From Fimbriiglobus sp043785105 (GTDB lineage: Bacteria; Planctomycetota; Planctomycetia; Gemmatales; Gemmataceae), in assembly GCA_043785105.1 (NCBI GenBank), contig JAYVXO010000214.1, positions 1 through 64,000 on the forward strand: DNA of 64,000 bases. The letters run 5' to 3'. Of the stretch, positions 9,084 to 17,431 are shown piece by piece. Numbering within the stretch: the stretch's first letter is position 1; every line of letters begins with the position of its first letter. The notes below the pieces were generated by a model that did no database searches, was not told the origin of the DNA, and was given only the letters and a program-made list of their open reading frames with translations. Position numbers and translations under genes: made by a program.

Positions 9084-9173
9084 ATTAGCGATGGCTTGCG
9101 GGCCACCTACCGGTTCGATCGCGGGCGGACAGAGGTCCGTTCCGCACGCACACAAATTCTGGAGTGACGAACG

Positions 9174-9707
9174 ATGACAAGGTACACTTGGCTGGTCGCC
9201 CTCGCGGCCTTGGCGACCTGGACACTGCCGGCCACGGCTGCGGACACCACGGTCGAGCTGAAGCGCGTCCACATGTGCTGCGGTGGTTGCGCCAAGGAAG
9301 TGGCCAAAATCCTCGGGAAGGTCGAAGGCGTCACCGGCGTCTCGACCGACCAGGAGGCGAACACGGCCAAGTTCACGGCAGCGGACGCGAAGGCGGCTCA
9401 GAAGGCGCTCGACGCCCTCGCCGAAGGGGGCTTCCACGGCGACACCGGCGACAACAAAGGGTTCGCCTTCAAGGACGACAGTGGGGTCAAGTCGGGGCAG
9501 GTCAAGTCGCTGACCGTGACCGGCTTCCACAACTCGTGCGGCGGCTGCGTGAAATCGTTCCGTGAGGCGATCAAGGGCGTGAAGGGCGTGGCCGGGGATA
9601 GCGCCAAGGCGAAAGTCACGACGGCCGAAGTGACCGGCGAGTTCGACGCCGCCGAGTTGGTCAAGGCGTTGAACACGGCCGGCTTCCACGTGAAGGTCAA
9701 GGAGTAG
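9174..9707 (+). CDS. secreted tandem heavy-metal-associated (HMA) domain protein
   Basis: A 177-residue exported protein with a signal peptide (cleavage near PATAAD, residue 23) and two HMA ferredoxin-like folds in tandem, residues about 24-95 and 107-175. The first carries a modified metal site HMCCGGCAKEV, the second FHNSCGGCVKSF; each keeps a CxxC core (CGGC). An SD (GGAG) lies upstream. Cytoplasmic CopZ-like proteins share the fold, but this one is periplasmic, so it probably binds or hands over Cu or Zn outside the cytoplasm. A strong hairpin terminator follows. Confidence 0.85.
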   Translation: MTRYTWLVALAALATWTLPATAADTTVELKRVHMCCGGCAKEVAKILGKVEGVTGVSTDQEANTAKFTAADAKAAQKALDALAEGGFHGDTGDNKGFAFKDDSGVKSGQVKSLTVTGFHNSCGGCVKSFREAIKGVKGVAGDSAKAKVTTAEVTGEFDAAELVKALNTAGFHVKVKE

Positions 9708-9756
9708 TACTCGGTGTCGCCCCGCTGCCCGATAGCAACGGAATAGACCCGAACGT

Positions 9757-9801
9757 GTGAGGAACTCCCCGGCCCTTCGCGACGGCCGGGGAGTTCCTCA
9801 C
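9757..9801 (+). terminator. hairpin terminator after HMA-domain gene
   Basis: A perfect 18-bp inverted repeat (arms 9757-9774 and 9784-9801) with a 9-base loop lies 50 bases after the stop codon. The stem is GC-rich with no T run. It separates the HMA gene from the next plus-strand pair. Confidence 0.8.
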
Positions 9802-9856
9802 GGGACGCTAGGTCTCCCCACTTGCTTCCCGGTCCAACGTGGCGTACCGTCGGCAC

Positions 9857-10768
9857 ATGTCCGCGCCACCATCTCCTCACCGCCAGACCGCTCTCCTCTC
9901 GTTCCGGTTTCTCGGCACTGCATTGGTCGGGTCGCTTGCGATGGCGCTGGTGGCGACCTTTGCTCCGCTCCCGGCTCAACTTGCCGTGCTGGGCGCGTTC
10001 ATCAGCATCCTGGGCGGACTCTTCGTGAGTTACCTCAAACAGGAAGAATCGCGGGACCGTCGGCGGAACGAAGTCATCGAACGGCTCGCTGTCCCCTTCG
10101 CCCTGGCCCCCGAAGAAGCCCTTTACCCCTTGTATTTGGCCTATTGCCGGGCACTCACCACCTTGGCCGAGCAGACGGACCCCCTACTCCGCGAAATCGC
10201 CGCCCTCAAACTCGCCTCCGTCAACGCCCAGATCAACACCATCGCCGCCGGCACGGTCGTGTTCGCCGGAACGGAGACGTGGCGAGCGGTCTACGAACAA
10301 TTGCTCGCGGGGGTGAGCGTTCGGGAATACCGATCCGTCGCCTGGGTGCGGAGCGGGAACTACTGGCAGGACGCACCGGGCCGGCAGAGCATGCGGGCCA
10401 ACTTCGAGGCCGTTCACCGGCGGGTGCTGATCGAGCGAATCGCGATTCTCCCCGACGCGCTCTGGCCGAACGACAATGAACTACCGACCGACGCGATCCA
10501 AGTGTGGCTTCAAGAGCAGCACGACCACGGCCTGCACCTCGTCCTGGTCCGGGAATCTGCACTCCACGGGGAGCCGGACTTGCTCGCCGACTTCGGCATT
10601 TACGGGGACCGGGCGGTCGGCACCCAAGAACTCGACGAGCAGTCCCGGACCATCCGGTTCACCCTATCGTTCGACCCACAGTCCGTGCGGTTGGCGGACG
10701 ACCGCTGGCGGCGATTGTCGATCTTCGGAATTCCGTATCAGTCCCTGTTGGCATCCCTACCAGCTTGA
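9857..10768 (+). CDS. membrane-anchored protein of unknown function
   Basis: About 303 residues from the ATG at 9857 (a GTG at 9839 is the alternative). Two hydrophobic helices in the first 75 residues (FLGTALVGSLAMALVATF and LAVLGAFISILGGLFVSYL) are followed by a charged SYLKQEESRDRRRNE stretch and a roughly 225-residue soluble domain. The C-terminal part (DLLADFGIYGDRAVGTQEL, then a short strand pair) looks like a compact alpha/beta domain I cannot name. It is followed 34 bases later by a class V aminotransferase-like gene, and the two appear to be a cassette between metal genes. Confidence 0.6.
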   Translation: MSAPPSPHRQTALLSFRFLGTALVGSLAMALVATFAPLPAQLAVLGAFISILGGLFVSYLKQEESRDRRRNEVIERLAVPFALAPEEALYPLYLAYCRALTTLAEQTDPLLREIAALKLASVNAQINTIAAGTVVFAGTETWRAVYEQLLAGVSVREYRSVAWVRSGNYWQDAPGRQSMRANFEAVHRRVLIERIAILPDALWPNDNELPTDAIQVWLQEQHDHGLHLVLVRESALHGEPDLLADFGIYGDRAVGTQELDEQSRTIRFTLSFDPQSVRLADDRWRRLSIFGIPYQSLLASLPA

Positions 10769-10802
10769 GTACCATGTGTACGCTTGTATCAAAGGAGGTT
10801 GG

Positions 10803-12014
10803 TTGCCCGAGTTGCTCTACCTGGACACGGCCCGCTTGGGCCGGATGTCGCCCGGTGCCGCCGCCGCTCACCGGGATTTCGTCACGATAGCAGGGGACGA
10901 AGGCGGCGGGCTGTACTTCGACCGCTTCCTGTCGAACGGCTTCCGGGAATGCCCCAGTTCGTTCCCGTCTCGGTATCCCGGACTCGATGGCTGGCACGGC
11001 GTCGGGCGGCTGAAGGCCGGCCTCCGATCACTGGCGGGAAGTCCCGCCGAATCGCCGATCCTGCTCGCCTCCCGATCAACGGCTCTCATGCGGTTCGCCG
11101 CACGCCTCCTGTATCACCCGTGCCGGAATGTCCTCACGACCGACCTCGATTGGCACCCATACAAAGCCATCCTGGCCGCCGAAGCCGCCGCGTCCGGCCG
11201 CACGCTGACTGAGGTTCCCCTCCGCGAGGGGGTGCTTTCCCGGCGGATGACCGAAGACGAACTCATCGACCTCGTGTGCGACCGATTTGGCCGGGCCGGG
11301 TGCGACGGGCTTTACCTGACGGCGGTCAACAACCTGGGGGTGCGGTTTCCGGTCGAGAAGGTCGTGCGTCGGCTGGAGGCCGTCCACACGGTTCGGACGG
11401 TCGTGGTCGATGGTGCCCAGGAGTTCTGCCACCTCCCCTCCTCACTCGGATCCGAAGTTTGCGATCTCTACTTGGCCGGGTCACACAAGTGGTTGCGGGG
11501 CCATCACCCCCTCGGCATGGCGTTCTACGGCCGGAGACAGTCCCGCGGGCGAATCGAATCGGTGCTGGCCCACGGCGTCCGCTCCGGCGAGATCGACGAC
11601 CCCCTCTTGCGGTTCACGGCCCGTCTCGAAGACGGCACCGAAGAGCACCTATCCGAGACCGTCAACCTCGCCCCCCTCTTTTCCACGCAAGGCGCACTCG
11701 CCGATGCCTCCGGCTCGGTCGGGGCTTTGCCATCGCGGCTGCGAAACCTGGAGGAGGCCGTGGTAGCCGTTGCGGGGGCCGGGTGGGAACCGCAGTTACC
11801 GGTTCTCGAACTTCGGTCCGGGATGCTGTTGGTTCGGGCACGACGGCCCAGGGTTCGTGCCGGAGACCCGGAATCGCTCCGCGCCGCACTCCGAGACGCC
11901 GGTGTCGCGGCCACGACCTACCCGGGCGGACTCGTCCGGCTGTCGATGCCGCCGGACGCATGGCGACCCGGCGAGTTGGACCACCTTCGCCGGGCGTTCA
12001 AGCGGCTCGCGTGA
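10803..12014 (+). CDS. class V aminotransferase-like PLP enzyme
   Basis: A 403-residue fold-type I PLP enzyme. The start is a TTG at 10803, because a perfect AAAGGAGG lies at 10791-10798 just before it; a GTG at 10776 and a TTG at 10812 are also in frame. The cysteine-desulfurase/class V pattern is clear: VVVDGAQEFCHLP (D203, Q206) binds the cofactor and GSHKW gives the Schiff-base lysine K229. No catalytic cysteine loop typical of NifS/SufS is obvious, so desulfurase activity is doubtful. It is paired with the membrane protein upstream and ends 29 bases from the convergent P-type ATPase gene. The substrate is unknown. Confidence 0.75.
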   Translation: MPELLYLDTARLGRMSPGAAAAHRDFVTIAGDEGGGLYFDRFLSNGFRECPSSFPSRYPGLDGWHGVGRLKAGLRSLAGSPAESPILLASRSTALMRFAARLLYHPCRNVLTTDLDWHPYKAILAAEAAASGRTLTEVPLREGVLSRRMTEDELIDLVCDRFGRAGCDGLYLTAVNNLGVRFPVEKVVRRLEAVHTVRTVVVDGAQEFCHLPSSLGSEVCDLYLAGSHKWLRGHHPLGMAFYGRRQSRGRIESVLAHGVRSGEIDDPLLRFTARLEDGTEEHLSETVNLAPLFSTQGALADASGSVGALPSRLRNLEEAVVAVAGAGWEPQLPVLELRSGMLLVRARRPRVRAGDPESLRAALRDAGVAATTYPGGLVRLSMPPDAWRPGELDHLRRAFKRLA

Positions 12015-12015
12015 G

Positions 12016-12040
12016 CGTCGAACCCTCGGCAAATTCGACG
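12016..12040. terminator. weak hairpin between convergent genes
   Basis: A 7-bp inverted repeat (12016-12022 and 12034-12040) fills the 29-base gap between the convergent aminotransferase-like and P-type ATPase genes. Its position suggests a shared terminator, but the stem is short. Confidence 0.35.
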
Positions 12041-12043
12041 ATT

Positions 12044-14188
12044 TCAGAGGGGCGAGCGCAGCAGCCGCAGCCCATTGAAGATGACGAGGAGGGACGCCCC
12101 GGTGTCGGCGGCAATCGCGGCCCAGAGCGACGAGTACCCCGCGAACGTGAGGACCACGAACACCAGCTTCACGGCCAGCGAGAAGGCGACGTTCTGCCGG
12201 ATCACCGCCATCGTCCGCCGGCTGTGGCGGATCAGCCACGGGAGCTTGCCCAAGTCGTCGGACATGAGGGCCACGTCCGCCGTCTCGATGGCCGCGTCGG
12301 TCCCGGCGGCACCCATTGCGATGCCCAGGCTCGCCCGCGCCAGGGCCGGGGCGTCGTTCACCCCGTCGCCGACCATCGCCACGGTGCCGAACTCGGCGAC
12401 CAGTGCCTCGACCGCCGCGACCTTCTCCTCGGGCAGCAGCCCGGCCCGCACGTCGTCCACCCCGGCGTCCTTGCCCACGGCTCGGGCCGTGGCCTCGTTG
12501 TCGCCGGTCAGCATGACGACCCGGACCACGCCGAGCTCCTTCAGTTCGCGGACGGCGTCCTTCGCCGCCGGGCGGACGGCGTCAGCCAGGGCGATTAGGC
12601 CACAGACGTGCTTCTCGTTACCGACCACGACGACCGACCGGCCCGCCCCGGCCATCGCGGCGACCCGCCCACGCACGTCGTCCGTTTCCTGTCCCCGTTC
12701 CGTCAGGTAACGCGGCGACCCCACCCAGAACTCCCGGCCCTGCCACCGCCCCACGGCACCTTTACCGGGAACGGCCCGCAGGTCTTCGGCGGTCGTGACT
12801 ACGATCCTCTTCGCCTGGGCGTATTCGATGACGGCTCGGGCCAGCGGGTGTTCACTCCGGGCTTCCAGCCCGGCGGCCCGTGCCAGCAATTCGGCCTCGT
12901 CGTGGCCGTTGAGCGGAACGACCTCGACGACGGCGGGCCGGCCTTCCGTCAGTGTCCCCGTCTTGTCCAGGGCGACCACTTTCAGTTTGGCCGGGAGTTC
13001 GATGAACATGCCGCCCTTCACCAGCACGCCGTTGCGGGCGGCGGCGGTCAACGCGGCCACGATGCTCACCGGGGTGGAGATCACCATCGCACACGGACAG
13101 GCTATGACCAGCAGCACCAACGCCCGGTACACCCACTCCCACCACCCGCCCGCGAAGGCCAGGGGCGGGACCAGGGCCACGGCCACAGCCAGGGCCATGA
13201 CCGCCGGGGTGTAAATCGCGGCGAACTGATCGACCCACCGCTCGGACGCCGCCCGCCGCGACTGCGATTCCCCGACCATGCGGATGATGCGGGCCAGGGT
13301 GGTGTCGTTCGCGGCTCGCGTGACCGCCACCTCCAGCACCCCTTCGGCGTTCACGGTGCCGGCGAACACGTCGTCGCCGGGCTGCTTCGGGGCCGGGATG
13401 CTCTCGCCGGTGATCGGGGCTTGGTTGACGTGGCCGCTCCCCTTGTTGACCTTCCCGTCGAGAGGGATGCGCTCGCCGGGCCGAACGACGATGACCGCCC
13501 CGACCGCCACATCCTTCACCGGCACATCGCGTTCGGGTCCGCTTTCGGTGACGACCCGAGCGGTGGGTGGGGCGAGGTCGAGCAAAGACGCGACCGCCCG
13601 GCGGACCCGCCCGACGCTCCACGCCTCCAACTCCAGCGAGAAGGCGAACAGGAATGCCACCGTCGCGGCCTCGGCCCACTCCCCAATCACGACGGCTCCG
13701 GCCACGGCGACAACCATCAAGAGGTTCATGTCGGGCCGCAGTCGCTTCAACGCAATCCACGCCTTCGGCAGCACTAGCCACAGCCCGGCGAGCATGGCCA
13801 GGAGGTAGCACGTTTCAGCCGCGACACCCGGCTTCAGGGTCCACCCGCCGGCGACGTGGAGCATCGCCCCCACGCCGGACGCCAGCCCGCTCGCCACGGT
13901 GAGGATGGTCCGCCCCCGCCTCGCCCAGAAGCCGAGTCCCCTCTCGCCGACCTCGTCCGCACGCCACGGCTCGGCCCGCATCCCGGTTCGGGCAACCGCC
14001 ACGGTGATTTTGTCGGGGGCGACTTCGTCGGGGCCGGCGTTCACGATCATCCGGGCGTTCAGGATGTCGAAGGCGAGGCGTTCCTCGCCGCCGACGACCG
14101 GGCCGACTTCCCGCTTGAGGACGGTGACTTCCTCGGCGCAGTCCAGCCCTTGAATCTTGAACTCTTGGCGGGGTTTCGTCGGCGTCAT
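12044..14188 (-). CDS. P1B-type heavy-metal-transporting ATPase (Zn/Cd/Co/Pb type)
   Basis: A 714-residue metal-export pump. The start at MTPTKPRQ is preferred because GAGGAA precedes it at normal spacing; a GTG 21 bases upstream is also in frame. A degenerate N-terminal HMA domain (GLDCAEEV, one Cys instead of CxxC) is followed by the membrane metal site CPC (364-366), phosphorylation motif DKTGTLT (408-414), SEHPLARA and GDGVNDAP. The N-domain and the CPC context resemble ZntA/CadA more than CopA. It exports divalent metals at ATP cost. The upstream AT-rich segment at 14255-14300 may hold its promoter and operator. Confidence 0.9.
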   Translation of the reverse strand: MTPTKPRQEFKIQGLDCAEEVTVLKREVGPVVGGEERLAFDILNARMIVNAGPDEVAPDKITVAVARTGMRAEPWRADEVGERGLGFWARRGRTILTVASGLASGVGAMLHVAGGWTLKPGVAAETCYLLAMLAGLWLVLPKAWIALKRLRPDMNLLMVVAVAGAVVIGEWAEAATVAFLFAFSLELEAWSVGRVRRAVASLLDLAPPTARVVTESGPERDVPVKDVAVGAVIVVRPGERIPLDGKVNKGSGHVNQAPITGESIPAPKQPGDDVFAGTVNAEGVLEVAVTRAANDTTLARIIRMVGESQSRRAASERWVDQFAAIYTPAVMALAVAVALVPPLAFAGGWWEWVYRALVLLVIACPCAMVISTPVSIVAALTAAARNGVLVKGGMFIELPAKLKVVALDKTGTLTEGRPAVVEVVPLNGHDEAELLARAAGLEARSEHPLARAVIEYAQAKRIVVTTAEDLRAVPGKGAVGRWQGREFWVGSPRYLTERGQETDDVRGRVAAMAGAGRSVVVVGNEKHVCGLIALADAVRPAAKDAVRELKELGVVRVVMLTGDNEATARAVGKDAGVDDVRAGLLPEEKVAAVEALVAEFGTVAMVGDGVNDAPALARASLGIAMGAAGTDAAIETADVALMSDDLGKLPWLIRHSRRTMAVIRQNVAFSLAVKLVFVVLTFAGYSSLWAAIAADTGASLLVIFNGLRLLRSPL

Positions 14189-14254
14189 TTCGATTCCTCG
14201 GTTTGCCACTGCTGGCCGGCGACACGCTAAAATGTCGGGGTTTTCCGGGCCATT

Positions 14255-14300
14255 TTGTTAATTAGTCTCGATTATCTTGTCTTGTTAGCTAAGACTAACA
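14255..14300 (-). promoter_or_regulatory. AT-rich segment with dyad upstream of the metal ATPase
   Basis: An AT-rich patch in otherwise GC-rich DNA contains TTAGTCT (14262-14268) and its inverse AGACTAA (14292-14298), plus a nested GTTAG/CTAAC pair (14284-14299). It lies about 70-110 bases upstream of the ATPase start, a plausible place for a metal-sensing repressor site. No regulator gene was found beside it. Confidence 0.4.
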
Positions 14301-14336
14301 ACGACTTTTCCCCTGCCCCCTATGGAGCGACCTTCG

Positions 14337-15327
14337 ATGAATCACAGACCACCCCGCCTTCACCCTGATCGAATTGCCGGTGGTGATCGCCATCATCACC
14401 ATCCTCATCGGCTTGTTGCTGCCGGCGGTGCAGAAGGTGCGTGAGGCGGCCTCCCGCATGAAGTGCCAGAACAACCTCAAGCAGATCGGCCTCGCCCTGC
14501 ACAACTACGAGGGGGCAATCGGTCGCTACCCCGCCGGGTACGTCAGCACCCCCGGCGTCGGCTACCGTGACCCGCAGACGGGGGATTGGGGGCCGGGTTG
14601 GAGTTGGCTCGCCATCCTCCTGCCCAACGTCGAGCAAGGCAACCTTCACCAGTCGCTGCGGATGGACTTGCCGTGCTGGGACGCGGCCAATTCGGCGGCG
14701 GTGAAGTCGCCAGTCGCAATCTTTCTCTGCCCGTCGGCGACGGGCAACACGCCGACTGTCGGCATCACCGACATCAACATGAACGTCTGGCAGAACGCCG
14801 TTTTCGCCCGCTCCAACTACGTCCACAACGTCGGCTGGAACGACATCTGGTCGTCGCCGGCGACGACCAACTACGACGACCCGGTCCTCGGCTGCAACGG
14901 GGTCATGTACCGGAACAGCAAGGTACGGGTGGCCGACGTGACGGACGGGTTGAGCAACACCGTGTTCGCCGGCGAGCGGACGCCATACTTGGCTGACGCG
15001 GTGTGGGCCGGGGTGGTGCCGGGGGCGAAGCACTACTCGTACAACCAGTTCGCCAGTTCCGGCACCGGCGGGCCGGGCATCAACTACGACAATGCCGGCA
15101 GCTACGTCGGGGCCAACAGCGGGCCGTCGATCTACGAAGACCCGCAGATCATCCACCCGCCGAACTGGCCGGGCGGACACACCGATCAGATGCACTCGCA
15201 GCACACGGGAGGGTGCAACGTGCTGATGGGAGACGGCTCGGTGCGGTTCGTCACGGACAACATCCGCTTCTCGCTGTTCCAAGCGTTGTGCAGTCGCCAG
15301 GGCGGCGAAGTGATCGGGGACTATTAG
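14337..15327 (+). CDS. DUF1559 pseudopilin-like protein, apparent 5' frameshift
   Basis: The body is a typical planctomycete DUF1559 protein: a type IV prepilin-like start (AFTLIELPVVIAIITILIGL), then QKVREAASRMKCQNNLKQIGL, and near the end the H-x9-DG type motif (HTGGCNVLMGDGSVRF). The ATG at 14337 (MNHRPPR, behind GGAGCG) is one base out of frame with it. Deleting one C from the CCCC run at 14352-14355 gives MNHRPP fused to AFTLIE. Otherwise translation would have to begin at a non-ATG codon inside the signal. The protein is probably processed by prepilin peptidase and surface-exposed. A small lipoprotein gene follows at 1 base. Confidence 0.85.
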
Positions 15328-15328
15328 C

Positions 15329-15658
15329 ATGAAAAACTCGAACCTGTTGTGCCTTATGATCGTGGTGGCCCTCCTCTTCTCCGGCCTGCTCAGCGTCACC
15401 GGCTGCGGCCAACCGACCGAGGCCGCCCGGCAAAACCGCCGCCTAACCGATGCGCTGCTGACCGCCGTCACGACCAAGAACCTCAAGGAACTGGAGAAGA
15501 GCAAGGCGTTGATCGACAAGCGGCGGGCGGACGCGGTCCTGTCGGAAGCCAACCACAAGACACTCTCCGACATCTTCGCCCAGGCCAAGTCGGGCAAGTG
15601 GTCCGAAGCCGAGGAAGCTCTTTACAAGTACCGGGAAGCCGAGCCGTTCCCGAAGTGA
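15329..15658 (+). CDS. small lipoprotein downstream of DUF1559 gene
   Basis: A 109-residue lipoprotein whose ATG lies 1 base after the previous stop. The signal peptide ends in a lipobox (SVTGC, Cys at 26). The mature part is a short helical, Lys/Glu/Ala-rich domain. Small lipoproteins commonly follow DUF1559 genes in planctomycetes, so the pair is probably cotranscribed. The function is unknown. Confidence 0.8.
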   Translation: MKNSNLLCLMIVVALLFSGLLSVTGCGQPTEAARQNRRLTDALLTAVTTKNLKELEKSKALIDKRRADAVLSEANHKTLSDIFAQAKSGKWSEAEEALYKYREAEPFPK

Positions 15659-15729
15659 GGGTGGCGTCCGCAAGGTAGCCTCGATTCCGGCCTTTGAGAT
15701 TGTGATCTGCTGTCGCCCCGAGTTGGTTC

Positions 15730-16797
15730 CTAATGCTCATGGCGGTGGTGGAGGTCCGGGTAGTGCGGGTGCGAATGTCGCATTGGCTGGTGGTCATGGG
15801 GGTGGCTGTGGGGTTCTCCGGGCGGGCCGTCCGGGCCGTGGGCGTGTTGGTGGTGTTCGTCGTGGACGTGGGCGTGGTCGTGCAACATCGCCTCATGGTC
15901 GTGTTCGTGGTCGTGCCGCTCGGTCAGGTGGAGCCAGACTCCGAGGCCCATCAGAGCAGCCGCCACGAAGAAGGCGATCGTGGGGCGGTCCCTGAGGACG
16001 AGCATCGAGATCGCCGCCCCGACGAACGGGGCCACCGAAAAGTACGCCCCCGTCCGAGCCGTTCCGAGGTTTCGCAGGGCCAGGACGAACAGCGTGAGGC
16101 TGACCCCGTACCCCGCCAGCCCCACGACCGCGCACGACAACACGGTCCATCCGCCCGGCACCTCGGCCCCGCGAGCCAGGGCGATGCCGACGTTCACGGT
16201 GCCGGCGACCAATCCCTTGATGGTGGCGATCTGGACCGGATCGCCCGCCGACACCTTCCGGGTCAGGTTGTTGTCGATGGCCCAGGCCAGACACGCCCCG
16301 GCGACGGCCAGCGGTCCCCAGAGGGTGCCGGCTGCCAGCCCGCCGTCCCAAGAAAGCAAAACGCCGCCGGCGGTGATTGCCGCCATCCCCAGAGCGATGC
16401 GGCGGTCGAAGTTCTCCTTAAATACGAACCACGCCAGGAGGGCCGTCAGCACCCCCTCCGTGTTCAAGAGCAGCGAGGCCGTCGAAGCCGGCGTGACGGT
16501 CAGCCCGGTCATTAGCAGGACCGAGGCGACCACCCCGCCGAACGCGACGGCCCCGGCGAGCCAGGGTACGTCGGCCCGGCGCATCGGGGCTTCGGACGAC
16601 TTCTTCCCGTTCCGCCGCGTCCCGAGCAACCGCCACACCATCAAGCCGCACCCCGACCCGAGGTACAACAGTCCGGCCAGGAGGACGGGGTCCACGCGGC
16701 CAACGAGCAACTTGGCGAGCGGCGTGCTGGCCCCGAACAGCGCGGCGGCAGCAAGTGCATAGCCGACGCCGAGGGGGAGCCGAACGAGTTTCATCAT
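15730..16797 (-). CDS. DMT/EamA-family permease with histidine-rich tail
   Basis: A 355-residue transporter with ten predicted membrane helices in two EamA repeats (beginning GVGYALAAAALFGASTPLAK and GPLAVAGACLAWAIDNNL). The start is the first of two adjacent ATGs behind GGGGGTG. After the last helix (AFFVAAALMGLGVWLHL) comes a roughly 65-residue C-terminal tail with about two dozen histidines in HxH and HDH runs, which should bind Zn, Ni, Co or Cu. It is the last gene in the minus-strand metal-efflux run, so metal or metal-ligand export is the best guess. Confidence 0.85.
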   Translation of the reverse strand: MMKLVRLPLGVGYALAAAALFGASTPLAKLLVGRVDPVLLAGLLYLGSGCGLMVWRLLGTRRNGKKSSEAPMRRADVPWLAGAVAFGGVVASVLLMTGLTVTPASTASLLLNTEGVLTALLAWFVFKENFDRRIALGMAAITAGGVLLSWDGGLAAGTLWGPLAVAGACLAWAIDNNLTRKVSAGDPVQIATIKGLVAGTVNVGIALARGAEVPGGWTVLSCAVVGLAGYGVSLTLFVLALRNLGTARTGAYFSVAPFVGAAISMLVLRDRPTIAFFVAAALMGLGVWLHLTERHDHEHDHEAMLHDHAHVHDEHHQHAHGPDGPPGEPHSHPHDHQPMRHSHPHYPDLHHRHEH

Positions 16798-16897
16798 CGC
16801 ACCCCCAATACCGGCGTGGGTTCCGTTCCGCTCATCCCGCCGGTTTGCTGCACCTGACCCACGGACACGGGGCAGCAAACCGGCCATCACGCCGCAG

Positions 16898-17398
16898 TCA
16901 CTTCTTCTTGCCGTGGTCGTGGTCCTTGTGCGCCTCCTCCTTGAAGTCGCCGAGGTACGGCTTGCCGTCGATCTCGCCGCTCACCGTGCCCTCGAACTCC
17001 TGCTCCTTGCTGAAGTTGTCGTGGGTGGCCACGAACCGGGACGACTTGCCCTTCGGGTCGCCGTCCTGCGGGGCCGCGACGAGGTCCGTCTGGAACGTCG
17101 GGGTCTTGATGCTCAGGAGCAGCTTCGCGGCGGGGATCGGGTCGTTCTTCTTCAGGTCTTCGCTCAGGATGTAGACGGTCGCCTGCTTCTTGCCGTGGTC
17201 CACGCAGAACTCGGCGTGGTACTTGCCCCACTCGAAGATGGTGCCGCCGTGCGGGGATTCACCGTGGTCGTGGTCGTCCTTCTTCGGGGCCTTCTCGGCT
17301 TTCTTGTCGTCGGCCTTGGGGGCGTCGGCCGGCTTATTACAGCCGACCACGGACAGGCCGGCCAGCAACACGCCGAGACCCAGGAGTTTCGCGCTCAT
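16898..17398 (-). CDS. His-rich periplasmic lipoprotein of the metal-efflux cluster
   Basis: A 166-residue lipoprotein. The ATG at 17398 has AAAGGTG at good spacing; a GTG 9 bases upstream is possible. The lipobox is SVVGC (Cys about 20). It has a Lys/Asp/Ala linker, then DDHDHGESPHGG and a C-terminal HKDHDHGKKK, both likely metal ligands, around a compact beta domain. It lies 33 bases after the CzcA stop, so a role in metal buffering or delivery to the pump is inferred. Confidence 0.75.
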   Translation of the reverse strand: MSAKLLGLGVLLAGLSVVGCNKPADAPKADDKKAEKAPKKDDHDHGESPHGGTIFEWGKYHAEFCVDHGKKQATVYILSEDLKKNDPIPAAKLLLSIKTPTFQTDLVAAPQDGDPKGKSSRFVATHDNFSKEQEFEGTVSGEIDGKPYLGDFKEEAHKDHDHGKKK

Positions 17399-17431
17399 CG
17401 TCGTCACCTTTGGTAAAGGAACAAGGGGTCG

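Noticed and set aside
12608..13777. 389-residue plus-strand open frame
   Set aside because: Antisense to the P-type ATPase with its conserved CPC and DKTGT motifs.
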